This document shows positions 10,052 through 19,600 of a stretch of 64,000 nucleotides of DNA, in pieces. Within the stretch, counting starts at the first letter, position 1. Each line of letters begins with the position of its first letter. A program made the translations under genes and the position numbers. The notes under the pieces are model-generated. The model searched no databases and was not told where the DNA came from. It saw only the letters and a program-made list of their open reading frames with translations. Origin of the DNA: Bacillus sp. CH30_1T (GTDB lineage: Bacteria; Bacillota; Bacilli; Bacillales; Bacillaceae_B); the NCBI RefSeq assembly GCF_008364765.1, contig NZ_VTUY01000006.1, positions 241,169 through 305,168 on the forward strand. Reading direction: 5' to 3'.

Positions 10052-10768
10052 TCATGCTGAAAACGTTCCCCGCATTTTTCGTAAGATGAGCCATGTAATC
10101 ACGCTAATTACAATTAAGACACTTTCAAGAGTTAAGATATACCATGGATACGGTCCCAGTACATCAAATAGGCTTGGGCTTTTTGGTTTGTGGCGTAAAA
10201 ACCAATAATTTCCGTTTGCCTGCTTATTTACAAACAAGATGATCGGCATTAGGAGGTTAATAAAGACAATAAGTTTTGTAAACGACCTGAATGTTGGGAG
10301 ATACCCTTTTACCAACGTAAAATACAACGTTACCCATACGGCGAACAAATGGGAATAAAAAAAGTGAAGAAATCGAAAGTGAGGGAAATCATATGTCAAT
10401 GCGGGAGTAATGATTGCTTGTGTCGCACCTAAAACAGCAATAAAAAATAATAATTCAAAGAATATTTTTTTTCTGGTCAATAGTAAACAGATACATAAAA
10501 TGACAGCGATATTACACAACTCTAAAGGCATGGAACGGCCGAATTTCCATACTCCATGTACATACATCCATACATGATTCATGATCTCCATTAAAATCAA
10601 GGAATAAGCTGTTCCTTTTTCAATACTTCTCCATTTACTATCATTCAAATTTTTTCGGTATAGAAAAATGATGACTGCAACAAGAATAAAGATTGATAAC
10701 GTAACAACGTGACTTACAGAAAACAAGCTAAAATGGAAAGATTGATGACTGTGGCCAAACCAATCCAT
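10052..10768 (-). CDS. ywaF: YwaF/TIGR02206-family integral membrane protein
   Basis: A 238-aa polytopic membrane protein with about six or seven hydrophobic helices. Features typical of the YwaF (TIGR02206) family are visible: an N-terminal segment around GHSHQSFHFSLFS, the PLELCN motif in the middle, and HFRFLHFFYSHLF in a later helix. The length matches B. subtilis YwaF. Function is unknown in the family. It stands alone, pointing towards the terminator of the subtilase at 5802. The flanking intergenic region on its 5' side is unusually long. The family call rests on motif recognition only. Confidence 0.8.
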   Translation of the reverse strand: MDWFGHSHQSFHFSLFSVSHVVTLSIFILVAVIIFLYRKNLNDSKWRSIEKGTAYSLILMEIMNHVWMYVHGVWKFGRSMPLELCNIAVILCICLLLTRKKIFFELLFFIAVLGATQAIITPALTYDFPHFRFLHFFYSHLFAVWVTLYFTLVKGYLPTFRSFTKLIVFINLLMPIILFVNKQANGNYWFLRHKPKSPSLFDVLGPYPWYILTLESVLIVISVITWLILRKMRGTFSA

Positions 10769-11653
10769 GATTTCCCACCCCTAGTTTAAATATAGAGCAA
10801 ACTTATGGTGTGCTTTTTGGAAGGTTTTTATACGGCTATTATGCTTTTTAACTAAAATATTGAAGGTGAGATCAAGGTAAAAGCAAATTTAAACTTTGTG
10901 GAGTTTCCTGAGGGTAAAATAAAAGGTGAAAAAAGAAAAAATCTAAACAATATTTCGAAGTCGACTGAAAGAGAAAAAAGCCCAGGAAGTGAACGTGTCC
11001 ATTAAATAACAGAATGATTCATTGTGCCGATCCTAGTGACCGGCACTTTATTTTAGAAAAGAGGTAAAGTGGATAGGAAAAGTCGAGTGTATGATAAGGT
11101 CGACTCAAACGATTCTTTTTTCTTAGATTTAAACCCAGCGTCTTATATCCCTTATCCTATCATTTTTCCTTTTTCCTCAACGATTCGAGGGTTTTTCCCG
11201 ATAAACTTATTGTTTCTTCATTCTTTTGCCATTGTCAACAGGTGAAATATAAACATTTAATGAAGCGTTCAAGGATAAAAATTCCAATTGTTTATTAAAT
11301 TTTCTCTTATTTTCCCCCAATAGGAAAATGTCGATTTCAGTAGAGGGTGTAAAAGAGGTGCTCACTATTTCTGAAATGATAGAAAAGGTAGGGGAAGATT
11401 GAACGAAGGTATAAGCGGTATGTATCACGGAGATTTCAAATCACATAGCATACATCTGTTAACTATATCTTATACTGATAGTTGGCGCATCTTGTTTCAA
11501 ACAGCAATATTAAGTGATTGCTAGGGACTATGCTGTACTTTCATAATCCTAATCTACTTCTAAGATCCTTCATCAAGTGTATATGTGATAGGTAATTTTC
11601 CTTAAATTTTTCACGGTATACTTCCTTCGAACTAATATTTCAAGACTGAATCA
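10769..11653. other. long intergenic stretch without a convincing gene
   Basis: No gene is supported here. A short open frame without a plausible start (10862-11005, + strand) ends just before a hairpin at 11024-11054 and may be the tail of a decayed gene. A 73-codon frame on the minus strand (11207-11428) has no clear ribosome site or recognisable product. The rest is AT-rich and unstructured to the eye. Confidence 0.5.
11024..11054 (+). terminator. terminator-like hairpin downstream of a possible gene remnant
   Basis: GTGCCG pairs with CGGCAC across 11 nt and is followed by TTTATTTT. No intact gene precedes it, which suggests the end of a lost gene. Confidence 0.5.
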
Positions 11654-11895
11654 AGTAATTCCCCCCAATTATTAAATTATATTATCCGCCTTTTTTCACT
11701 TTCCAAGGCTTAAAATCAACTATTCTCTCCGGTTGATATTGAACTATAGGCTGGATTTCGACAGAATATACAGAAAATATCCCCCAATAGGGATATTTCG
11801 ATACTAATAGAATTGAATTAAGTGAGCCTAAAACAAAGGGGGGGGATTTCAAGGGGGATAAACAGCTGTCTCTAAAACATCTATGAATCTTCATA
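11654..11895 (+). promoter_or_regulatory. regulatory region of the C5a-peptidase-like protease
   Basis: Contains two C-rich elements (AGTAATTCCCCCCAATTA at 11654-11671 and ATATCCCCCAATAGGGATAT from about 11777, itself an inverted repeat), a TTCGACA heptamer resembling a Spo0A box at about 11757, and a palindrome TATGAATCTTCATA at 11882-11895 just upstream of the ribosome site. Similar C-rich motifs lie upstream of other island genes. The roles are inferred from position. Confidence 0.5.
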
Positions 11896-11920
11896 AAAAA
11901 TATAAATAAAGGGTGAGAAG

Positions 11921-14900
11921 ATGAAGAGTTCCATGAAGAAAAAATTATCTGCAATTGGTATGTCCGCTTTGATTGCCGGAAGCATCGCAACACCGGCCGG
12001 GGCGGAATTTGAACTGCCAAATAAGAATGGACATGCAGGACAGGCAATTCCTCTGTCAAAGGAGGCAAAGGCTGAGGTAGATAACCTATGGAAAGATAGT
12101 GCTATAGGTCATCCTCTTTACGGGCAGAAATCAGAAAAATTTGATCCAAAAGAGAATATCAGACTGATAGTAGAAGTCGATGTAGAAAAAAAAGATAAGC
12201 CTGAACAAAAGGTTGAGCAAGTAAAGGGCACTTTCATGAAAAAACGAAGTGGCGGTTCTGAAATTATCCATACATATTCTGAAGGTTTTTACGGTTTCAG
12301 TATGGAGACAACCATAGAGGAAGCGGAAAAAATCAAGAAGGTTGATGGTGTAAAAGATATCCGCATTGCGAAAACCTATGAGCACCACGATATAAACAGC
12401 AATGAACTTGTTGAAGCGATGAATGTGTGGACGAAATACAATTACACAGGTGAGGGAATGGTCGTGGCTATCGTAGATTCGGGCATAGATCACAGGCACG
12501 AAGCTCTGCAGCTTACCGAAAATGGGAAAGAACACGCGAAATATAATGAAGAAAATATCCAGTCAACACTGAATGAAACAGAAGTAAACGACATCTGGTA
12601 TTCCGATAAAGTCCCTACAGGTTATGACTGGGCGGACAAAGATACAGATGTCATCCCGGCAAGTAGTTCCCATGGAACCCATGTCGCCGGTATCGTAGGT
12701 GCATTTGAAGAATCTCAGAAAAAAGCAGTCGGTGTGGCACCGGATGTCCAGTTGATTGCTGAAAAAGTATTTTCGGACACTCAAGGATACGCATACGACG
12801 ATGACATTGCAGCTGGAATCTATCATGCAGTGGAAGTCGGCGCAGATGTCATTAATATGAGTTTGGGATCTGATGCAGGAATTGTTGACCCGAATGATCC
12901 GGTTCAGCGGGCAGTCGAGTATGCGACTGATAACGGTGTTCTTGTGGTCGCTTCCGCCGGTAATTCTTCTTACAGCACGAAGCAGAACTTACTGCCGAAT
13001 ACTGAACTTCCATTGGCGAAAAATCCGGATATCGGGGTAGTGGGTGACCCGGGGATCACACCTTCTGCGCTTCAAGTAGCATCTTCCGAAAATGAATTAA
13101 TGAGAGTCGAATCATTAGAGCTTAACGATGGAACCATGCTCGGTTACCAGAACCAATCAAATTCAAAGAAATTAATCGAAGGTCTGGAAGCTGGTAAAGA
13201 TTATGAGCTTGTTTTTGTGGGTGAAGCTAACAAAGAAGAATTGGAAGGGGTAGATCTTGAAGGCAAGATCGCGGTTGTTAAACCAGGGGATACTTATTCT
13301 ACTTATTCAACTTTTCAGTTTAGAGTTGCAGGAAAGGGAGCGGCAGCACTTATTGTAATCCCGCCAGATGAATCATCAGATTATCCTAATCTTATTTTCT
13401 CCAGCAACTCCATTCCGGCTGTCACGACTGAGCTGAAGTCAGGAAACACACTGATGGAAACACTTCAAAACGGTGAAACGATTACAGTTGAGCTTTCAGA
13501 TGAAGGCATGTGGGTACAGAATCCGGCAACAGAACCAATGTCATATTTCTCTTCTTACGGGGCACCGACAGACTTGAGCTTCAAACCGGAAATCACTGCT
13601 CCAGGCGGAAAAATTACATCAACCGTATTGGATAATCAATATGAGGCGATGAGCGGTACCTCCATGGCCAGTCCGCAAGTAGCGGGAGGGGCTGCACTAC
13701 TTCTGCAGAAATACTATCAGGAGTTGGGACTTCCAAAAAATGAAGAAACAGTATTGAAAGCTAAAATGGCTTTAATGAACACGTCTGAAATTTTAAAAGA
13801 TCCGAATGGTGAAAACATACCATATTCACCAAGACGCCAGGGATCCGGCCTTATGAAAATTAAACAGGCAGTGGAAACGCCTTATCTCTTGAAAAACAAT
13901 GGAGCACCGCTTGAGCAGGCAGCTTCTGTTGCATTAAAAGAAGTAGAGAACAAATTTAATTTTTCGTTAAATGTAGAACCATTGAAAGGCAACGAGTTCA
14001 GCGTATTCAAAGATGGTGAAGCATCGGTAAACCCAGAGGATTCTGAAATTTCCATCAATGTGAGTAATAAATCAATGGAAAATCTAAACTTTGAGACGAA
14101 GTATTTAGAAGGGTCCAACATCCGTGAACATGCTCAACTAGAAATTTCAAACTCAAGTTCAGAGGATAAGACGTTTACGTCATCCATTGAATATACGGAG
14201 CTTTCCAATGACGCGGAAAAGAATGGCGTACAGTTTTCCGTTTCAAACAAGGTAAAAGTGAAGGCTGGAAAGTCGAAGAAGACAAATGTTTTCTTATCTG
14301 TACCAAAAACTGCTGGAGAAGGTATTTACGAAGGATACATCACGCTTATAAATGAAGAAGATGATACGGAGAAATACCAAGTTCCATTTGCTGTTAAAGT
14401 AGCAAAACCGACTGAATATGACGTATATGTTGATGTATTAAAAGATGGAACTGTGATCAAGGAATTCGATCTTAACAAAGATGGTAATGTCGACAAAAGC
14501 AACGAGTACCTTACTTTGTCCAGCGAACCAGTAGTGAACGCATCCGTTAAAGTCAATGGTAAGAAGGTAAGCGATCAAAACGGAACATCCATTTCAATGA
14601 AAGACAAAGACGTAGAATTAAACGTTTCGGTAGAACTTCCAGAGGAATTCCGTGACAATCAGTTCGTGGAAGGATTTGTAAGACTTGTACCTAAGAACGA
14701 AGAGACACCTTCTTTAACAATGCCTTATATGGGCTTCTACGGCGATTGGGATTCACTTGACAACATCGATGAAAGTCCGATAAATGGAGATGCTTATCTT
14801 CCATACACTGTTCTTTGGAATGATCTGCTGGAACTGCCAATGGGCTATGATAGCAAAACTGGCAAATTCAATCCTGAACAGATTGGTTATTCACCGAGCT

Positions 14901-15772
14901 CAATTGTGACAGGTATTTATCCTTCTTTTACAGCTTTCCGAAATCTGAAGGAAATGTCATTAAGTGTTCAGGATAAAGACGGAGATACCGTCGCGAATAT
15001 TACGGATTTCAGTGAGTACTCAGAAGACGGCGGTCCTCTCGCTTTTAGCAAAAATATCATGGCTTACAGAAACTTCTATTACGGGTTTGATGGTTTGTTA
15101 TGGGACGGAAGGGATGATGATAGAAACATCCTTCCTGATGGTGATTATTATTATGTGTATGAAAGTACTTTGAACTATGAAGGTGCAGAGCCGCAGCAGA
15201 CGAAAATCCCTATTAAAATCGATGCCGCTGCACCTCAAGTAGAAAACATCCAAGTGGAAGAACAAGAAGACGGTAACTATAAAATTACCTGGAATGTAAA
15301 AGAAGAAGACACAGGTTATAAAGGAAGTATGCTTTGGGTGAATGGTAAGAGAAAATCACTTGAGGCGGGGGCAATGGAGTATATATCTGATGAAAGACCG
15401 GAAATCGTGATGATACAAGCAATTGACGGGGTACAGAATGTTGGAGTTAACTATTGGGGCAACAAAGAACTGCTTCACGCAGATCCATTCATCAATTTCT
15501 TGCATGTATCCGGAAGCAACATCAACGAAAATAAACCAGCTTCGATGATCATCTTTGGTTACAAGCGATTGGACTGGCATATTGAAATCTCTGACTCAGA
15601 AGGGAATATGATTGAGTATGCCGATATCGAAAATGAGCATTCAATATACGGATTGAAGTGGTACCCAGGTGAAGAATATCCAAATGGAGACTACTTTGTA
15701 ACGGTTACCGGAACAGATGAAAACGGATTGTCACTGACATCCGAACCGAAGAAAATGACAGTAAAGCACTAA
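11921..15772 (+). CDS. C5a-peptidase/lactocepin-like secreted subtilase (1283 aa), no dockerin
   Basis: Large S8 protease distinct from the dockerin group. It has a signal peptide (about 1-28, cleaving after PAGA), a propeptide region, Asp186 (AIVDSGIDH), His251 (SSHGTHVAG), Asn348 (ASAGNSS), a PA-type insertion (about 410-525), and Ser581 (SGTSMASPQVAGG). These are followed by fn3-like domains, with MPYMGFYGDWDSL at about 934-946, a hallmark of C5a-peptidase/lactocepin fn3 modules. A DxNxDGxxD loop at 850-858 resembles an EF-hand. The C-terminus has no LPXTG, SLH or dockerin, so it is probably released. ATG 11921 follows a GGGTGAGAAG ribosome site. A terminator follows. Part of its 3' end is duplicated in the downstream pseudogene. 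Confidence 0.93.
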   Translation: MKSSMKKKLSAIGMSALIAGSIATPAGAEFELPNKNGHAGQAIPLSKEAKAEVDNLWKDSAIGHPLYGQKSEKFDPKENIRLIVEVDVEKKDKPEQKVEQVKGTFMKKRSGGSEIIHTYSEGFYGFSMETTIEEAEKIKKVDGVKDIRIAKTYEHHDINSNELVEAMNVWTKYNYTGEGMVVAIVDSGIDHRHEALQLTENGKEHAKYNEENIQSTLNETEVNDIWYSDKVPTGYDWADKDTDVIPASSSHGTHVAGIVGAFEESQKKAVGVAPDVQLIAEKVFSDTQGYAYDDDIAAGIYHAVEVGADVINMSLGSDAGIVDPNDPVQRAVEYATDNGVLVVASAGNSSYSTKQNLLPNTELPLAKNPDIGVVGDPGITPSALQVASSENELMRVESLELNDGTMLGYQNQSNSKKLIEGLEAGKDYELVFVGEANKEELEGVDLEGKIAVVKPGDTYSTYSTFQFRVAGKGAAALIVIPPDESSDYPNLIFSSNSIPAVTTELKSGNTLMETLQNGETITVELSDEGMWVQNPATEPMSYFSSYGAPTDLSFKPEITAPGGKITSTVLDNQYEAMSGTSMASPQVAGGAALLLQKYYQELGLPKNEETVLKAKMALMNTSEILKDPNGENIPYSPRRQGSGLMKIKQAVETPYLLKNNGAPLEQAASVALKEVENKFNFSLNVEPLKGNEFSVFKDGEASVNPEDSEISINVSNKSMENLNFETKYLEGSNIREHAQLEISNSSSEDKTFTSSIEYTELSNDAEKNGVQFSVSNKVKVKAGKSKKTNVFLSVPKTAGEGIYEGYITLINEEDDTEKYQVPFAVKVAKPTEYDVYVDVLKDGTVIKEFDLNKDGNVDKSNEYLTLSSEPVVNASVKVNGKKVSDQNGTSISMKDKDVELNVSVELPEEFRDNQFVEGFVRLVPKNEETPSLTMPYMGFYGDWDSLDNIDESPINGDAYLPYTVLWNDLLELPMGYDSKTGKFNPEQIGYSPSSIVTGIYPSFTAFRNLKEMSLSVQDKDGDTVANITDFSEYSEDGGPLAFSKNIMAYRNFYYGFDGLLWDGRDDDRNILPDGDYYYVYESTLNYEGAEPQQTKIPIKIDAAAPQVENIQVEEQEDGNYKITWNVKEEDTGYKGSMLWVNGKRKSLEAGAMEYISDERPEIVMIQAIDGVQNVGVNYWGNKELLHADPFINFLHVSGSNINENKPASMIIFGYKRLDWHIEISDSEGNMIEYADIENEHSIYGLKWYPGEEYPNGDYFVTVTGTDENGLSLTSEPKKMTVKH

Positions 15773-15777
15773 AAAAT

Positions 15778-15818
15778 AAAAGCCAGGAATCCCGATAAAG
15801 GAGATTCCTGGCTTTTAA
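15778..15818 (+). terminator. intrinsic terminator
   Basis: AAAAGCCAGGAAT pairs with ATTCCTGGCTTTT across a short loop immediately after the protease stop codon. Confidence 0.88.
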
Positions 15819-15833
15819 GTATAAATTAAGCTT

Positions 15834-16157
15834 TACTTCAGCAAAATACTCTCTGTCAAAGATACGGTAATAAATCCAATACGGAATTTTATCGTGTAAA
15901 GGTAAAGGCTGTACATCTCCCGTTCGTGCCACTATAGGCCCCTACAACCTTGCTCTTTTCCTTAGCTTCGGAAGCCATCTTAATTGCAACTGTAGGCTGC
16001 GGTAATCCATCTTCAGGGTTCTTAGGGTAACGCTCCATGAAAGTGGTGGAGATTTTCAGATCTGTATCAATCATAGGCTGTGGCAGAGTCATCTGGTAAA
16101 GATGCTTCACAGAATAGGTGTTATCCTGAAGCACTTCCTGCTTGTCGGGCAGTGGCA
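15834..16157 (-). pseudogene. frameshifted gene fragment of unknown identity
   Basis: On the minus strand a coding-like stretch runs from about 16157 (MPLPDKQEVLQ...) to a stop near 15889. The reading appears to continue in another frame (DKIPYWIYYRIFDREYFAEV) to about 15834. A frameshift near 15895-15905 joins the two parts. No ribosome site precedes it, and the upstream boundary abuts the protease pseudogene on the other strand. I do not recognise the family. It is interpreted as a remnant carried in by rearrangement. Confidence 0.45.
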
Positions 16158-16159
16158 CC

Positions 16160-16466
16160 TTTAGGCTCCGAGTCTATCGGACATGCACAATCTCATTCTA
16201 GTGCAATGGATATCTTGTCAAGTCTTTCGAATGAACAGAGAGAAGCATTGGATAACTTGGAGTACGTTGAATTATGAGGGAGCTGAGCCTCAACAAACGA
16301 AAATTCCTTATAGTCTGGATTCTGTCTCACCTAGTGTTGAACAAACGTAAGAGTGTGGCAACTGGGTCCAAAGAGAATATCCAGACGGAGACTACTAGTG
16401 ACCGTGACGGGTACAAATGAGACCGGATTATCGTTAACGTCCGATTCGAAGAGAATAACGGTTTAA
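16160..16466 (+). pseudogene. chimeric protease pseudogene: 5' end of a dockerin-type subtilase fused to 3' end of a C5a-peptidase-like gene
   Basis: Bases 16196-16260 encode SAMDILSSLSNEQREALDNL, matching the start of the mature region of the subtilase at 21223 (NAMNVLADLSKEQREALDKL). From about 16263 the sequence switches to EGAEPQQTKIP, matching the C-terminal part of the protease at 11921. It then continues, after an internal deletion and a 2-base frameshift, through EYPDGDY and TVTGTNETGLSLTSDSKRIT to a stop near 16466. Both parents are recognisable at DNA level, with the junction at a shared AGTAC. The order implies a deletion between two adjacent protease genes that no longer exist here. 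Confidence 0.85.
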
Positions 16467-16515
16467 CCTTAATTTAGAAGCCAAGAATAGCCTTCAATTA
16501 AGGTTGTTTTTGGCA
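16465..16515 (+). terminator. terminator of the pseudogene
   Basis: AACCTTAATT pairs with AATTAAGGTT across a 21-nt loop, followed by GTTTTT. It directly follows the relic protease stop codon, so the ancestral 3' end is retained. Confidence 0.6.
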
Positions 16516-16566
16516 TTTTTCATTAGAGTAATAGACTATATCTTTGATTCAAGATACCTTTATTAT

Positions 16567-16616
16567 TCACTTACACAAAAACCGTACCCGCGAACACTAG
16601 TTCACGGGTACGGTTT
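16567..16616 (-). terminator. intrinsic terminator
   Basis: AAACCGTACCCG pairs with CGGGTACGGTTT. Read on the minus strand it is followed by TTTTGTGTAA. It terminates the subtilase at 16623-20693. Confidence 0.85.
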
Positions 16617-16622
16617 CTTACA

Positions 16623-19600
16623 TTAGTCTGTAATACCTAATTCCTTCTTCACTTTCTCCAGTGTCATACCTTGATGACTTTCAAAAGGATCCTTTAATTC
16701 ATCTAATGTATGGTTTCTCATCAGATAATTCGTTTCCACATAACTCCAATCCTTCTGATCGACAATGCCATCTAAATTGATGTCGGCAGAACGATCATCA
16801 GTCTGCCATTTTTCTTTCAGGTATAGCGCATCAAATATATCAATGACATCGTCTTGATTCACGTCACCTGCATACGTAAACGCAGTGATGGATGTCAATG
16901 TCCCGGTAATTTCTCCATCTTCCTCTTTATTCACCATGATTTCTTTTAAATATGGGAAGTGACCCGGGATATTCACTTTTAATGTATATGGTTTAGGATT
17001 TACCGGTATGTTATCGAAACCGAAGCCTGCTCTTTTAGTGATGTTAGTTGTGTATTCTTTTCCGTCTGGACTAATCAACGCAACGGAAGCACCGATTTTC
17101 GAATAGTCTCTGGAAAAATCAACGGAAGTGTCAGGATTTAAGAAACCTTGACCGACAAATCCCCCACTGATGATACCCGTTTGTTTGAGTAGCTTCAAAC
17201 CTTCAATATATCCTTGTGCCGTGATGGTGTCTCCATTCGTGTCAATGTATCGATTACTGGTAAAGTTGAACCCTGCATAGTCAGTCCATTTCTTATCGGT
17301 CACTTTAAAGGTAACATCCAGCATTGGAAGTTCTCCTGTAATCTCTTGATCTCCGTTAAGGGTAAGGTTTACCTTTGCATTAGAAACTGAACCAATAGAC
17401 ATATCAGTTTGTACATCTACATCGTAACTGGATAACGCATCATTTTTTTTAATATCGAGAATTTCCATCGAGTCAGTATAGTATAAAGTGAACTTTGCTT
17501 CTTTTAATCGCTTTACATTGTTGGCTGTCATCGTAAATGTAACAGTGTCTCCAGGTTTAGCGGACTTCTTATCGTAGGTTCCTGTCATGTAGGAAGTACC
17601 TTCAGGAAGAAAATGATACGTCTTTTTTTCAGTTTTGTTCGTCGCAGCATCAAGAGCATCCAATGCTGCTATATTATATGTCTGTCTGACAAGAGGGATA
17701 TCCATTTCAAACGTACCATCTTCATCGGGGAAGATTCTATATTCAGGAAGCATCGTGTACAAATATTCATAGATGAAATTATCTGCCTGACTAATGTCAA
17801 TACCTGCATCTTGAATATCCTTTACTTCCTTGTCAATTAATGTTCCACTTACTGGATAGGATTCTTGACCTTCTGAGAATTCATAAACAAGCTTATCATC
17901 AATACTCGTTTTAAATTCTGGTTTCGTATTATCGACAAAAATGTCCTCTTCTTCAGTAAAGGTTCTGCCATTTTCATTCGTTGCAATAAATTTCAATTTA
18001 TAGTGTCCTTGTTTGGCGAACATTTCCTTTAGATGGACGGGATAATCCTCATCTCCTGTAAACGGATAATAATTCCCGCCATATCCATATAGTCCATATG
18101 GGACACCGATCTGTAAGTCACTTCCATCGAAATTTCCGACATATCCAATATCTTCACCTGTTTTTCCATCAGCTAACACAACATCCACTTGCTCTACGTT
18201 GGAATTTAGCTGGAAACCAAAGGCAGCAACAGGGAAAAATCCAAAATAGCTTCCTGGATTAGTGGTTAATACTTGTTTATCAAATACTAAGAAGTCAAAT
18301 CCTTCTCCAGCAACACGGATCGAAAACGGAATTTGATAGACTTCATCTGAATCGTTTTCATTTACATAGGTGATGTATCCTTCGTAAAACCCTTGATCTG
18401 CTGTTTTGGGAATCATGACAAAGGTATTGGTTTTCTTGGATTTTCCGGGTTTAACCGAAATTTTCTTATCAAATAGAACCTGAACACCGTTCCTGTTTGC
18501 ATTAAGGGATTGACTTGTAAATTCAACCTTTCCTGTAAAGGTTTTCTTTTCCTTGCCATGATTGCTTACTTGTATTGTGCGCTGATCACGAATATGTTTC
18601 CCATCGTTGTATTGGAGGCCAAAGCTGATGGAGCCTGTTTTCTCATCAATGATGACTTCTTCTCCATTGGCAATGTTGGTTGTCTCATCGATTACCTGGA
18701 ATTGCATGGATGAATGGATCGCTTCATATGGGTCGACTCTTCCTGCACCCACTTCAAAGACGCTATAATCTCCGTTTAAAGGATCAGCCGTATTCATCAG
18801 CATTGTTTTTATGTCTTCTGGCTGTAAATCCGGATTGGATTCTAATAGGAGGGCAGCGATCCCGGCTACTTGAGGAGCAGCCATGGAAGTTCCTGATAAT
18901 CGCTGATACGCATACTCATAGTTGTCCACATCCTCAGGGTTGACCATGTAAGAAGGAACAGTGGATTGAACACCGACTCCAGGAGCTGTCACTTCAGGTT
19001 TGATATCATAATTAAACTTAGAAGGTCCTCTTGAGCTGAAACCGGCTAAATGATCACCTTCTGTATGAACGGTGCCGATTTTATTAAACATGAAGTCGTC
19101 AGAATTTGATAGTTTTTCAAGTAATGTTTCTCCGTCGCTTTTTGTTAAACTGAATGTTGGGATGAAATCCTTATTTTCACCCAGGAAGTAAGGGATATGC
19201 CCTTCATCTTCGTTATTGTTGTAGATCATGATCGCTTTAGCCCCATTTAGCTTTGCATATTTGATCTTGTCATTCAACGTAATTTCCCCACGACTTACAA
19301 GAACGATTTTGTCATGTACATCTTTCCCGGAATAATCATCAGACCTTCCTAATCCGACTTCTACGATTGGCAGTGACTGATCTTCGAAATCTACTATTTT
19401 ATCACTATAGTGTTTTCCTAATAGCTGTAGGGTAACAGATTGCGATGAAAGCTGACCTTCATATGTAATGATATCAAGGGGAGTATCACTTGCACCAACC
19501 GTTAATGCCAGTGCAGAAGATCCTGGTGATCCAAGAGTATAGGCTGCATCGCCTGCATTTCCTGCAGCTACGATTGTCGTTACTCCACTAAGGACGGCAT

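Noticed and set aside
10862..11005. Short open frame ending before a hairpin
   Set aside because: No usable start codon or ribosome site. It may be the tail of a lost gene but cannot be called.
11207..11428. 73-codon frame on the minus strand
   Set aside because: No ribosome site, no recognisable domain and AT-rich composition; not supported as a gene.
16080..16277. 65-codon frame as an independent small gene
   Set aside because: Its latter part is a remnant of a subtilase N-terminus and it runs into the fused 3' remnant in another frame; treated as pseudogene.
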